Origin: Erythrobacter dokdonensis DSW-74
Lineage (GTDB): Bacteria > Pseudomonadota > Alphaproteobacteria > Sphingomonadales > Sphingomonadaceae
Length of the DNA: 53,245 nt
Assembly: GCF_001677335.1 (NCBI RefSeq)
Contig: NZ_LZYB01000007.1
Span: forward strand, 1 to 53,245
Reading direction: 5' to 3'
Shown here piece by piece: positions 1-8,282 of the stretch (the stretch's first letter is position 1; each line of letters opens with the position of its first letter). A program made the position numbers and the translations under genes. Under the pieces are notes generated by a model that worked only from the letters and a program-made list of their open reading frames with translations, had not been told where the DNA came from and ran no database searches.

Positions 1-2
1 CA

Positions 3-596
3 GCGGCCAGTCGGGGCACGCCGCCGCTGCCCCCGCCGCCGCCGGTTCCACCGCCGCCGCCGCCGCCCCCGCCGGGCCCGCCCCCGCCGCTGCCGCCCAC
101 GCCAGCCACGTCGCCGGGCGCGAAAGCAAGGCCAGCGGCAGCCAAACAGGCCGCGAATTCGCGCAAGAAGGCCACGCGCGCCGATGGTGGCAAGACCGCC
201 CGGTCAAAGACAAGGCGGGTCGCTGGCAAGTCGGCTGGCCCGTCGCGCAAGAGAACCAGACGCGGCAAGAACAGGAATGCCACCGTAGACGCCATCTCCG
301 GGGTCCCGGCATCGACGGCAGCCGCACCGGCGCCAAATGCGCCGACCCGAACTGCGCAATCGCCGCGCAAGAAGATGAAGGCGACTGCCCCACCCGCCAA
401 ACAAGCGGCATCGAAAGCACGCAAGGAAGACCGGATTGCCAGCGAGGCGTCATCGATGGTGACGCGGGCATTCTCCCCGATTGGCGGGGGCGCTCCGATC
501 TCCGCGCCCGCACAGCAGCAGTCGAAATCAGGCAAGAACAGCAGGTCCCTCTGGACCCGCCTCCGCAACTGGTTCGGCGGGGGCAAGAAGACCTAA
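3..596 (+). CDS. C-terminal part of a Pro/Lys/Ala-rich protein (5' end outside window)
   Basis: The frame is open from the left edge to a TAA at 594-596, so the true start lies outside the window. The visible 197 residues begin with a polyproline block (about residues 7-35, CCG/CCC repeats at about 20-105), followed by a basic, low-complexity stretch rich in Lys, Arg, Ala, Thr and Ser, and end in a short amphipathic tail, WTRLRNWFGGGKKT. No enzymatic domain is visible. The composition is that of a disordered, possibly nucleic-acid- or membrane-binding tail. I do not recognise the family. An internal ATG at 375 could start a 73-residue product, but the same composition upstream argues that the frame is continuous. 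Confidence is good that it is coding, nil for function. Confidence 0.6.
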   Translation, partial: AASRGTPPLPPPPPVPPPPPPPPPGPPPPLPPTPATSPGAKARPAAAKQAANSRKKATRADGGKTARSKTRRVAGKSAGPSRKRTRRGKNRNATVDAISGVPASTAAAPAPNAPTRTAQSPRKKMKATAPPAKQAASKARKEDRIASEASSMVTRAFSPIGGGAPISAPAQQQSKSGKNSRSLWTRLRNWFGGGKKT

Positions 597-701
597 GGCA
601 AGCGCCAGCCGCGCCGGTGCATTTCGCCCCGGCGCGGCCGTCCCGTTTCCCGCGCGCTGATGCCATTTGACCGCAATCCGCGCCGCGCTAGTGTGCGCCG
701 C

Positions 702-1652
702 ATGACGCAGCCTCGTTCATCGTCTTCACCCGTTCTCGTCGCCGGAGCGAGCGGCACCATCGGCCGGGCCGTGGTGCGGCGGCTGGTCGCCGATGGCCAT
801 GCCGTCACTGCGCTGTTGCGGCCCGGCGGCGATGCGGCGCAATTGCCCGAACTTTCCGGTGCCGCCATCGCCCATGCGGCGCTGTCGGACAAGACGGCTC
901 TGGCGCAGCTGATGGAGAGACTTGCGCCATCCTGCATCATCTCCTGCATCGCCTCGCGCAGCGGTGCGCCCAAGGATGCCGAGGCGGTGGACTATGCCGC
1001 CAATCTCGCCCTGCTCGAAGCGGCACAAGCGGCGGGCGCGCGGCAGTTCATCCTGCTCTCGGCGATTTGCGTGCAGAAGCCGCTGCTGGCCTTCCAGCAC
1101 GCCAAGCTCAAGTTCGAGGCGCGCCTTGCTGCGAGCGGGATCGACTATGCGATCATCCGCCCGACCGCCTTCTTCAAGTCCTTGTCCGGGCAGGTGAAAA
1201 GAGTGAAGGCCGGCAAGCCATTCCTGATCTTCGGGGATGGCGAACTCACGCGCTGCAAGCCGATCAGCGACGATGATCTGGCGCGCTTCATCGTCTCTGC
1301 CGTGGGCAATCCGGAAATGTCTGGCAGGATCCTTCCGATTGGCGGGCCCGGCCCTGCGATCTCGTTGAAAGAGCAGGGCGAATTGCTGTTCCGTGTCGCG
1401 GGAAAAGAGCCCCGGTTCAAGTCGGTATCGCCCATGCTGTTCACCAGGGCCGAGCGGCTATTGAACCTTGGTGCCGGCTTTTCCGACTGGTTTGCCGAGA
1501 AGGCCGAATATGCCCGGATCGCGCGCTATTACGCCACCGAATCGATGCTTGTGCTCGATCCGGCAACCGGCACCTATTCCCCCGATCTCACTCCCGAATT
1601 CGGCTCAGAGACGCTGGAAACGCATTACCGGCGGCTGCTGGAGGGGGGCTAA
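702..1652 (+). CDS. bciA: 3,8-divinyl (proto)chlorophyllide a 8-vinyl reductase (BciA type)
   Basis: NADPH-dependent reductase that converts the 8-vinyl group of divinyl chlorophyllide to ethyl during (bacterio)chlorophyll synthesis. It is an SDR/NmrA-like Rossmann protein: the dinucleotide motif GASGTIGRAVVRR lies near residue 15. Family-specific blocks are clear: LLSAICVQKP, RPTAFFKSLSGQ, CKPISDDDLA, RILPIGGPGP and, near the C-terminus, RYYATESMLVLDP. Length (316 aa) is normal. I chose ATG 702 over the in-frame ATG at 660 because the extra 14 residues are Arg-rich and precede the usual start of the fold; no strong Shine-Dalgarno is seen at either. No other photosynthesis gene is visible in the window, so it is unlinked here to any bch/puf cluster. 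It converges on the beta-galactosidase gene with 17 bp between the stops. BciA identity is strong by motif recall; a generic NAD(P)H-binding protein is a remote alternative. Confidence 0.92.
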   Translation: MTQPRSSSSPVLVAGASGTIGRAVVRRLVADGHAVTALLRPGGDAAQLPELSGAAIAHAALSDKTALAQLMERLAPSCIISCIASRSGAPKDAEAVDYAANLALLEAAQAAGARQFILLSAICVQKPLLAFQHAKLKFEARLAASGIDYAIIRPTAFFKSLSGQVKRVKAGKPFLIFGDGELTRCKPISDDDLARFIVSAVGNPEMSGRILPIGGPGPAISLKEQGELLFRVAGKEPRFKSVSPMLFTRAERLLNLGAGFSDWFAEKAEYARIARYYATESMLVLDPATGTYSPDLTPEFGSETLETHYRRLLEGG

Positions 1653-1684
1653 CCGGGGGCTAGCGGGGGCTAAAGGGGGGCTAA
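1643..1684 (+). repeat. Four tandem G5-6 CTA units; G-quadruplex-type motif
   Basis: Four runs of five or six G, each followed by CTA (GGGGGGCTAACC, GGGGGCTAGC, GGGGGCTAAA, GGGGGGCTAAAT), occur within about 40 bp. The pattern G6-N6-G5-N5-G5-N5-G6 fits an intramolecular G-quadruplex on the plus strand. It covers the last codons of bciA and the stop codon of the convergent beta-galactosidase gene, so it sits in the shared 3' region of both. It could hinder read-through on either strand. The structure is inferred from the sequence only. Confidence 0.7.
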
Positions 1685-3571
1685 ATGCCAGCTGGCGGGG
1701 GGCAAAGTGGCCCCTAGATGGGGCACAAAAACGCCTTGTGCTGAATAATTAAACGTAAAAACATGGCTTTGTGTGCGGCGTAGCCGGATTCCCCGGGGCA
1801 ATTCGGTCCGTTCGACGCCGGCCTCGCCCGCCATGCGTTCGACCAGCAGGGCGAGCAGCGCACGGTCGGGCCAGATCGTGCAGTACCGGATCTTGCCATG
1901 CCTGAAGACCACCCCGCGTCCCGCCGCATCGGCCAGTTCCGGTGCCAGAGCAGTCGCCACATCCTCGCGCCAACGGGTGACGGCAAAGCCATCGGCCGGT
2001 TCCGCCACCCCGTCGCGCAGGCTCTCCACGCGGGTGACGGTGAGGGGGATCGCCGTGCGCAAGGCGCCCGGAGCCAACCCCTCGGGAATCGTGAAGCTCG
2101 CCGTCTTGCTGCCCGAGCGCGGCCCCAGCAGCACCGGGCATTCGAGCGCCGCCAGCCGCTCGGCAAAGCCTTCCGGCACGATCGGCAGGCTCGGCACGCA
2201 GACCATGCGGTAGCCCGACAGGTCCGCCTGCGGGGAAACAATGTCGACATCCAGACCCTGACGACGCAGCGCGGAATACCATTCGAACACCAGCTCCAGA
2301 TAGCGCATGCTTGCGCCCTGAGGCTGGATGCCTAGCACCCATGCCGCCTCGTAGGAAAACACCAGTGCGACCGGAGCGCGCGCTGCCGCTTGCGGGCCGA
2401 TCTGCGCGAGCACCTTCGCCGCGTGCCGCACCTCGTCCGCTGCCTCGGCCTCGGTGCTGTCGGGCCGCAGCAGGCCGGCGTGCATCTGTTCCTGCGCGAA
2501 GGGGGCCTGCCGCCAGCGGAAATAGCTGGTGAGTTCGGCCCCGTGCGCGGCAGCCTCCAGCGTCCACAGGGCGACCATGCCGGGCAGCGGCGCGGGGTTG
2601 AAACGCGCCCAGTTCACCGGCCCGGGCTGCTGCTCCATCACCCCCCAGCGGCCGTTCGAGCAGCCGCGATAGAGATCATGGTGGAAGGCAGCGATATCGG
2701 GGTGGCCCTGCCTGAGGTAAGCTGCCTTTTCCTGGGCGGAGAACCAGAACTGTTCGAGAAAGCCCAGCGGATAGGAATCCCACGTGGCCACGTCGATATC
2801 GCGGCCGACATCGTGATGATCGAACTCGGTGAAGAAGCCCATGAAATTGTGCGTGATATCAACGCCGGGCGCGCGGGCGCGGATGATGGCCACCTGTTCG
2901 CGGTTGAAGCGCGCTACCTGATCCGAGGCGAAGCGGCGGTAATCGAGCCAATGCGCGGGGTTTGCCTCGGTCACGGTCAGATGCGGTGGATCGATCTCGG
3001 CAAAGCTGCGATATTCCATGCTCCAGAACACGTTGCCCCAGGCTTCGTTGAGCGCTTGCGGAGAGCCGTAACGCGCCGCACACCAGCCGCGAAAGGCGGA
3101 TGCGGCAGCGTCCGAGAAACTCAGCACGGTGTCGTGGCAGCCATATTCATTGTCGGTCTGCCACATCACGATGGCGGGGTGCTGGCCGTAGCGCTCTGCC
3201 AAGGCGGTGACGATCCGCGCACATTCGGTGCGGTAGCCTTCGTGACTGAAGCAGTAATGCCGCCGCGAGCCAAAGCCCCTCGGGCGGCCATGCTCGTCGA
3301 TGGCGACCATGTCGGGCATCCGGTCGACCAGCCATTTGGGCGGGGTCGCGGTCGGGGTGCCGAGGATGATATGCAAGCCCGCCGCATGCAGCGTTTCGAT
3401 CGCGCGGTCGAGCCAGTCCCAGTCATAGCGTCCCGGCTCTGGCTCGATCCGGCTCCACGCGAATTCGCCGATCCGCACAAGCCGCAAGCCCATTTCGGCC
3501 ATGCGGCGCGCGTCCTCGGCCCAGATGTCTTCCGGCCAGTGTTCGGGATAGTAGCAGCAGCCGAGTTTCAT
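1670..3571 (-). CDS. Beta-galactosidase, glycoside hydrolase family 42
   Basis: 633-residue GH42 retaining beta-galactosidase that hydrolyses terminal beta-D-galactosides such as lactose or galacto-oligosaccharides. It opens with MKLGCCYYPEHW, the standard GH42 start without a signal peptide, so it is cytoplasmic. The (beta/alpha)8 domain carries the acid/base Glu142 (WQTDNEYG) and nucleophile Glu313 (VMEQQPGPVNW). A trimerisation-like middle domain and short beta-sandwich C-terminal domain follow; the whole is slightly shorter than many relatives (650-690 aa). The ATG overlaps the TGA of the upstream GH36 gene (ATGA), implying translational coupling and co-transcription. No SD is needed for this start given the overlap. 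The stop lies inside the G-rich repeat shared with bciA. The exact substrate (lactose, arabinogalactan oligomers, galactolipid sugars) cannot be read from sequence. Confidence 0.93.
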   Translation of the reverse strand: MKLGCCYYPEHWPEDIWAEDARRMAEMGLRLVRIGEFAWSRIEPEPGRYDWDWLDRAIETLHAAGLHIILGTPTATPPKWLVDRMPDMVAIDEHGRPRGFGSRRHYCFSHEGYRTECARIVTALAERYGQHPAIVMWQTDNEYGCHDTVLSFSDAAASAFRGWCAARYGSPQALNEAWGNVFWSMEYRSFAEIDPPHLTVTEANPAHWLDYRRFASDQVARFNREQVAIIRARAPGVDITHNFMGFFTEFDHHDVGRDIDVATWDSYPLGFLEQFWFSAQEKAAYLRQGHPDIAAFHHDLYRGCSNGRWGVMEQQPGPVNWARFNPAPLPGMVALWTLEAAAHGAELTSYFRWRQAPFAQEQMHAGLLRPDSTEAEAADEVRHAAKVLAQIGPQAAARAPVALVFSYEAAWVLGIQPQGASMRYLELVFEWYSALRRQGLDVDIVSPQADLSGYRMVCVPSLPIVPEGFAERLAALECPVLLGPRSGSKTASFTIPEGLAPGALRTAIPLTVTRVESLRDGVAEPADGFAVTRWREDVATALAPELADAAGRGVVFRHGKIRYCTIWPDRALLALLVERMAGEAGVERTELPRGIRLRRTQSHVFTFNYSAQGVFVPHLGATLPPASWHLAPL

Positions 3572-5676
3572 TGCGGCAATCTCTCCAGCGCGACGAGCCA
3601 CGCGGTTTCGGGATGGGTGAGGGGGAGCGCGAGGCCATGCTGCATCAGCGCCGCGCCCGACAGGGTGAGGCCCGCCTCCCACGCCTGCCAGTCGCCGAGG
3701 TAGAGCGCCGCCTTGCCCGGCCATGGACGCGGCAAGGTGACGCGGTAGAGCGCTTGAGGTTCCAGCCCCTTGAGGCGAAGCGGCGCGGCATCGAACACGG
3801 GTGAAAAGCCTGTCTGCGCCGCCACGGCCAGCGCCGTGTCGTCCCGCACAACCATCTGCGCGAAAACGCCCGCGTCGGGATGGTCGAGCGCGAACCGGTC
3901 GCCCGTATGCAGCACCCCGCGCCATGTCTTGTAGAGCGCGATATGCGCGGCGAGCACCTGGCGCTCGACCTCGCTCATGGCGCCGGGATCGGCCTCGATG
4001 CCCATATGCCCGAACAGCGCCACCTTGGCGCGGAAATCCATCGCCGTCTGGCGTCCGGTGATCGGGTTGGGCGAGGGGCCGACATGGTTGCCGAGCACCT
4101 CGAGGGGCAGGAACTGGCTCCACGCGCGCATGATCCGCATGCGTTCGAGGTGATCGTTGTTGTCTGAGGGCCAGACGCGTTGGACATAACCGAGGATGCG
4201 CAGATCGATCCTCCCGCCGCCGCTGGCGCAGCTCTCGATCTCGACATGGGGGTGTGCGGAACGCAGGCGGTCAACCAGATCGTAGAAGCCCTGCGTCTGC
4301 CCGGACGCCGAGGGGAACAGGTCGCGGTTGTGGTCCCACTTGAGGTAGGCGATGGGGTTCTCGCGCAGCAGCGCGTCGAGCCGCGCGAACAGGTAATCGC
4401 GCACTTCCGCGCGCGCCATGTCGAGCGCAAGCTGCCCGCGCATCGTCGGGCGCTCGCGGCCCTCATGGTGCAGGCACCAGTCGGGGTGCGCACGGTAAAG
4501 GTCGCTGTCGGGCGAGACCATTTCCGGCTCCACCCACAGGCCGAAATCCATGCCCAGCGCGTGGACATGGGCAATCAGCGGGCCGAGACCGTTGGGGAAG
4601 ATGTCTGGCGAAACCTGCCAGTCACCGAGGCTGGAACGATCATTCCGCCGTCCGCCGAACCACCCGTCATCAAGCACGAAGCGTTCGACGCCGAGCTCCG
4701 CCGCGCTGTCGGCGAGCGCGATCAGCTTGGGCTCCGACAGGCCGAAGCCGAGCGCCTCCCACGAATTGAGGTGCACCTTGCGCGGCCCCCATGTGGCGCG
4801 CTTCGGCAGCACTTCGGCGCGCAGGTGGCGGTGGAAGGCCTGCGCCAGCGCGTTGCGATTGGGGGCGAGGGTGAATTGGGCCGAGGGGGTCTGGTGGTGC
4901 GGATAGCCGCTGAAGTTGATCTCGCCGTCGCCGGTTACCGCCGCCATTTGCAGCACTGCGCGCCCGTCGGCGGTGCCTTGGCTGTCGTATTCGATCCGCG
5001 TGTCGTAATCGCCGCTCCACGCGAGGTGGAGGCCCAGCACCTCGCCGCTTGCTGGGTCTTCGAGGATCAGCCAGTTGCCACCCCCGAAGCCGGGCTTCCC
5101 GGCACCGGACTGGCGCGCGAAGCCGTCGGGAGCGAGGGGGCGGCGGGTTTCGTGCATCTCGCTCGCCCAGCGGCCCGAGAAGCCGATCATGTGGGTAAAG
5201 CGCGCCGGGACGGGCAAGGCCAGCGCACTCAGCCGTTCGAGCACGAGGCGGCGGCGGGTGTAATGCACCATCGCGGCGTGCGCATGGACCATGCCCGCGT
5301 CGCTGATCCACCAGCACTGTTCGACTTCGAGTTCGTGCGCCGGATCGTGCCCCGGATCGTGCCACGTCAGCACCAGCGCGCCCTCGTCCAGCTTCCAGCG
5401 CGCGAGCCGGAAGTCGGTATCGAGTAGCTGGCCCTCGTCCCGCAGCAGGATCGCGGGCGTTCCGCTCCACCCGTTCTTGCGCTCGGGCAGCAGGCCGGGG
5501 CGGGGCGGGGCATCGGGCTGGCTCTCGTGCCGCCCGCGCGCAGAGGCGGCGGCAAGCGCGGCGAGATCCTCGCCCATGGGCAGCCGTGCGCCGCAATAGA
5601 CGAGGTCCGCCGTGCCGCCATGTTCGAGCGCGAACACCAGCGTTATCGCTTCGCCATCAAGCCGCACGTGTTCCAA
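3568..5676 (-). CDS. Alpha-galactosidase, glycoside hydrolase family 36
   Basis: 702-residue GH36 retaining alpha-galactosidase releasing galactose from alpha-galactosides (melibiose, raffinose-type sugars, galactolipids). There is an N-terminal beta-sandwich (about 1-320), a TIM barrel and a C-terminal beta domain. The nucleophile Asp448 lies in YLKWDHNRD and the acid/base Asp491 in SCASGGGRID. FVLDDGWFG and GNHVGPSPN are also diagnostic. No signal peptide is seen. No ATG exists near the fold start. I chose TTG at 5676 because GGGAGAG lies 6 bases upstream; GTG at 5667 is an alternative three codons later. It is the first gene of the minus-strand arm, overlapping GH42 by ATGA, and divergent from the transporter-galT-galK arm with 105 bp between. 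Confidence 0.93.
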   Translation of the reverse strand: MEHVRLDGEAITLVFALEHGGTADLVYCGARLPMGEDLAALAAASARGRHESQPDAPPRPGLLPERKNGWSGTPAILLRDEGQLLDTDFRLARWKLDEGALVLTWHDPGHDPAHELEVEQCWWISDAGMVHAHAAMVHYTRRRLVLERLSALALPVPARFTHMIGFSGRWASEMHETRRPLAPDGFARQSGAGKPGFGGGNWLILEDPASGEVLGLHLAWSGDYDTRIEYDSQGTADGRAVLQMAAVTGDGEINFSGYPHHQTPSAQFTLAPNRNALAQAFHRHLRAEVLPKRATWGPRKVHLNSWEALGFGLSEPKLIALADSAAELGVERFVLDDGWFGGRRNDRSSLGDWQVSPDIFPNGLGPLIAHVHALGMDFGLWVEPEMVSPDSDLYRAHPDWCLHHEGRERPTMRGQLALDMARAEVRDYLFARLDALLRENPIAYLKWDHNRDLFPSASGQTQGFYDLVDRLRSAHPHVEIESCASGGGRIDLRILGYVQRVWPSDNNDHLERMRIMRAWSQFLPLEVLGNHVGPSPNPITGRQTAMDFRAKVALFGHMGIEADPGAMSEVERQVLAAHIALYKTWRGVLHTGDRFALDHPDAGVFAQMVVRDDTALAVAAQTGFSPVFDAAPLRLKGLEPQALYRVTLPRPWPGKAALYLGDWQAWEAGLTLSGAALMQHGLALPLTHPETAWLVALERLPQ

Positions 5677-5724
5677 GCAGGCCTCTCCCGTTAGCGATGC
5701 CGGTGATGAATTTCGCCGCGAGGC

Positions 5725-5753
5725 TTGTCCGGCATCCCGCAATCGGCTGTAAC
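5725..5753 (+). promoter_or_regulatory. Possible sigma70-type promoter for symporter-galT-galK
   Basis: TTGTCC and TGTAAC are separated by 17 bp, each matching four of six consensus bases, 28 bp upstream of the symporter ATG. It lies in the 105-bp divergent region between the two arms of the galactoside locus. No convincing operator palindrome is visible nearby. Predicted by eye only. Confidence 0.4.
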
Positions 5754-5781
5754 CCCGCCAATCGAGAGGGGAAAGCACGCA

Positions 5782-7251
5782 ATGTTCGATGCCATGCCGA
5801 CCGGCAGTCTGGTCCAGATCGCGGTCTGCATCGGCCTGACCGCGGCTGTGGGGCTGGCGACCTGGCTCACCATCCGGCGCAGCGCGCATGACGGTTCCTC
5901 GAAGGACGTCTACCTTGCGGGCGGCAAGCTGTCGTGGCTGTTCGTGGCGGGCTCGATCACGCTCACCAACCTGTCCACCGACCAGCTGGTGGGCATGAAC
6001 GGCAACCAGATGGCGTTGCTGGCATGGTGGGAGATCTGCGGCTTTGTCGGCCTGATGATCCTCGCCTTCGTGTTCGTGCCGATCTACTATCGCAACAATT
6101 GCACCACCGTCACCCAATTGCTCGAAAAGCGCTATGGCGGACGCAGCATCCGTACGCTGATTTCGGCCCTGTTCCTGGCCGGGAACGTGCTGATCTATTT
6201 GCCGGCGGCGCTCTATTCGGGCAGCCTGTTCATGCGCGCGCTGTTCGGCGAGGGGGTGCCGCTGCTGGCCTTTGCGGGCGTGCTCGCGGTGATCTCGGCG
6301 GCCTATACCATCTTCGGCGGGTTGAGGGCGGTGGCAGTGATGGACACCTGGTCGGGTATCGGCATCCTTGGCCTTGCCATGCTGATAGTGGTGCTGGGGC
6401 TGGCGGCGGTCGACTGGGACATCGTCTCCGGCGTTCCGGCAGAGCGTATAAGCATGATCGGCGGCCCTGACAGCCCGATCCCGTGGCAGACCCTGCTGAC
6501 GGGGATGATCTTCATCCAGATCTTTTACTGGTCGACCAACCAGAACCTGACCCAGAAGGCGATGGCCGCGCCCACCATACGCGAGGCGCAGAAGGGTGTG
6601 TTGGTGGCCGCCGTCATCCGCATCCTGATCGTGCCGCCGATCGTGGTGATCCCCGGCATCGTCGCCTTCAAGCTGTTCGGGCAGGTGGGCGACAATGCCT
6701 ACGGAATGCTGGTGGCCGACATCCTGCCGCCGTGGTTGTCGGGCGCCTTTGCGGCGATGGTGGCGGCGGCGGTGATCACAACCTTCAGCGCGGTGCTCAA
6801 TTCCTCGGTCGCGCTCTATGCGGTCGATTTCCACGAGCAGTTCATCGGCGAGGTGAAGGACCACTGGAAGCTGTCGGCGGCGGTTTCGTCGCTGCTGGCC
6901 GTGGTCGCGATCATGCTGGTGCCGATGTATCAATCCGCCACCAGCATCATCAATCTGCTGCAGCAATTGAACGGGCTGCTTTCCATGCCCATCCTCAGCG
7001 CGTTCATCGCGGGGCTGCTGTTCCGCGGGGTGCAGGCGCCGGCGGCGATTGCCGGGGTGGTGTGGGGCGTGGCGCTCTATGGCCTGTTCACTTTCTGGTT
7101 GCAGCCGCAGGGGATCATCGCGCTGCACTATATCCACTTCATGGTGGTGACGCTGGTGACAAGCGTTGCCGCCGCCTTGGCGGTCAACCGCTTCGTGCTG
7201 GGCGGGCGGGCGGAGTTCGCGCCGCGCGCCGCGCTTGCGGGGCAGGCATGA
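5782..7251 (+). CDS. Sodium:solute symporter (SSS family), probable galactose/galactoside transporter
   Basis: 489-residue multi-pass inner-membrane protein with about 13-14 hydrophobic helices, of the SSS/SGLT family, which couples sodium entry to solute uptake. The N-terminal part shows SSKDVYLAGGKLSWLFVAGS and NLSTDQLVGMNG, typical of sugar-transporting SSS members. The substrate is inferred from context: it is the first gene of a unit with galT and galK, next to two galactosidases. ATG 5782 is preceded by AGAGGGGA at normal spacing, which decides it against upstream in-frame non-ATG starts. Its TGA overlaps the galT ATG (ATGA). No outer-membrane TonB receptor for the sugar is encoded here. 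Confidence 0.88.
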   Translation: MFDAMPTGSLVQIAVCIGLTAAVGLATWLTIRRSAHDGSSKDVYLAGGKLSWLFVAGSITLTNLSTDQLVGMNGNQMALLAWWEICGFVGLMILAFVFVPIYYRNNCTTVTQLLEKRYGGRSIRTLISALFLAGNVLIYLPAALYSGSLFMRALFGEGVPLLAFAGVLAVISAAYTIFGGLRAVAVMDTWSGIGILGLAMLIVVLGLAAVDWDIVSGVPAERISMIGGPDSPIPWQTLLTGMIFIQIFYWSTNQNLTQKAMAAPTIREAQKGVLVAAVIRILIVPPIVVIPGIVAFKLFGQVGDNAYGMLVADILPPWLSGAFAAMVAAAVITTFSAVLNSSVALYAVDFHEQFIGEVKDHWKLSAAVSSLLAVVAIMLVPMYQSATSIINLLQQLNGLLSMPILSAFIAGLLFRGVQAPAAIAGVVWGVALYGLFTFWLQPQGIIALHYIHFMVVTLVTSVAAALAVNRFVLGGRAEFAPRAALAGQA

Positions 7252-8282
7252 TGGCAGCCGATCGGGCGAGGCCGCACCGGCGATACGACCCCCTGACCGG
7301 CGGCTGGGTGCAGGTCTCGCCGCAGCGCATGGGGCGGCCCTGGCAGGGCGAGGTCAGTCCGTCCGATCCGCCGCCGCCCGCTTACGATCCGACCTGTTAC
7401 CTGTGTCCCGGCAATGCCCGCGTCGGAGGCGAGGCCAACCCTGCCTATGAGGGGGCCTACGTCTTCGACAATGATTTCCCCGCTCTGGCCGAGGATCGCC
7501 ATGGCACCGCGAGCGATGATCCCCTGCTGCGGGCCGAGGCTTCGGCAGGCGCGTGCCGGGTGATCTGCTTTTCGCCCGACCATGGCAAATCGCTCCCGCT
7601 GCTTGCGCCGGAACAGCTGCGGGCGGTGGTCGATTGCTGGGCCGACCAGACCGCCGAACTGGGGCAGCGCTTTGCGAATGTGCAGCTGTTCGAGAACAAG
7701 GGGGCGATGATGGGCTGTTCCAATCCCCACCCCCACGGTCAGGTATGGGCAACCGCGCATGTGCCGCAGGAAGTGGCCACGGAGGACGCGTGTCAGCGTG
7801 GCTGGATGGCCGAACATGGCGAGGCGCTGCTCTCCGCCGTGGCGACACGCGAGGCGGGGGGCGAGCGGGTGGTCGAGATGAGCGACGATTGGCTCGCCAT
7901 CGTCCCCTTCTGGGCGGCCTGGCCGTTCGAGACCTTGCTGCTGCCGCGCTTTGCCGTCCAGCGCATGCCGCAACTGACGGACGGGCAGCGCGATAGTCTT
8001 GCGGCCATGCTCAAGGCGCTGACCACCCGCTACGACAACCTGTTCGAGACCAGCTTCCCGTATTCGATGGGCTGGCACCAGGCGCCGTTCGTGGCCGGCG
8101 ATAGGGCGCATTGGCAGCTTCACGCCCATTTCTACCCGCCGCTGCTGCGTTCCGCGCAGGTACGCAAGTTCATGGTCGGCTATGAAATGCTGGCCGAGCC
8201 GCAGCGCGACCTGACGCCCGAACGCGCCGCCGAGATGTTGCGCGGCGTAAGCGGCACGGTCCACTACCGGGAGCGCGCATGA
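7248..8282 (+). CDS. galT: Galactose-1-phosphate uridylyltransferase
   Basis: Leloir pathway enzyme that exchanges UMP between UDP-glucose and galactose-1-phosphate. 344 residues, cytosolic, HIT superfamily. The active-site motif NPHPHGQ (HxHxQ, uridylylated central His) is intact near residue 160, and the zinc-site segment CYLCPGN lies near residue 45. The C-terminal metal/dimer segment WHQAPF and QLHAHFYPP is present. The start is one of two adjacent ATGs (7248, 7251); 7248 overlaps the preceding stop. The TGA overlaps the galK ATG by 4 bp, so symporter, galT and galK form one coupled unit. No galE or galM is in the window, so UDP-galactose epimerisation must be encoded elsewhere. Confidence 0.96.
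   Translation: MMAADRARPHRRYDPLTGGWVQVSPQRMGRPWQGEVSPSDPPPPAYDPTCYLCPGNARVGGEANPAYEGAYVFDNDFPALAEDRHGTASDDPLLRAEASAGACRVICFSPDHGKSLPLLAPEQLRAVVDCWADQTAELGQRFANVQLFENKGAMMGCSNPHPHGQVWATAHVPQEVATEDACQRGWMAEHGEALLSAVATREAGGERVVEMSDDWLAIVPFWAAWPFETLLLPRFAVQRMPQLTDGQRDSLAAMLKALTTRYDNLFETSFPYSMGWHQAPFVAGDRAHWQLHAHFYPPLLRSAQVRKFMVGYEMLAEPQRDLTPERAAEMLRGVSGTVHYRERA

Noticed and set aside
2390..3703. Long plus-strand open frame (437 codons) across the GH42 gene
   Set aside because: Antisense to a gene with full GH42 motifs; it arises from high-GC third-position bias and shows no domain of its own.
4180..5427. Long plus-strand open frame across the GH36 gene
   Set aside because: Antisense shadow of a well-supported alpha-galactosidase; no recognisable protein motifs.
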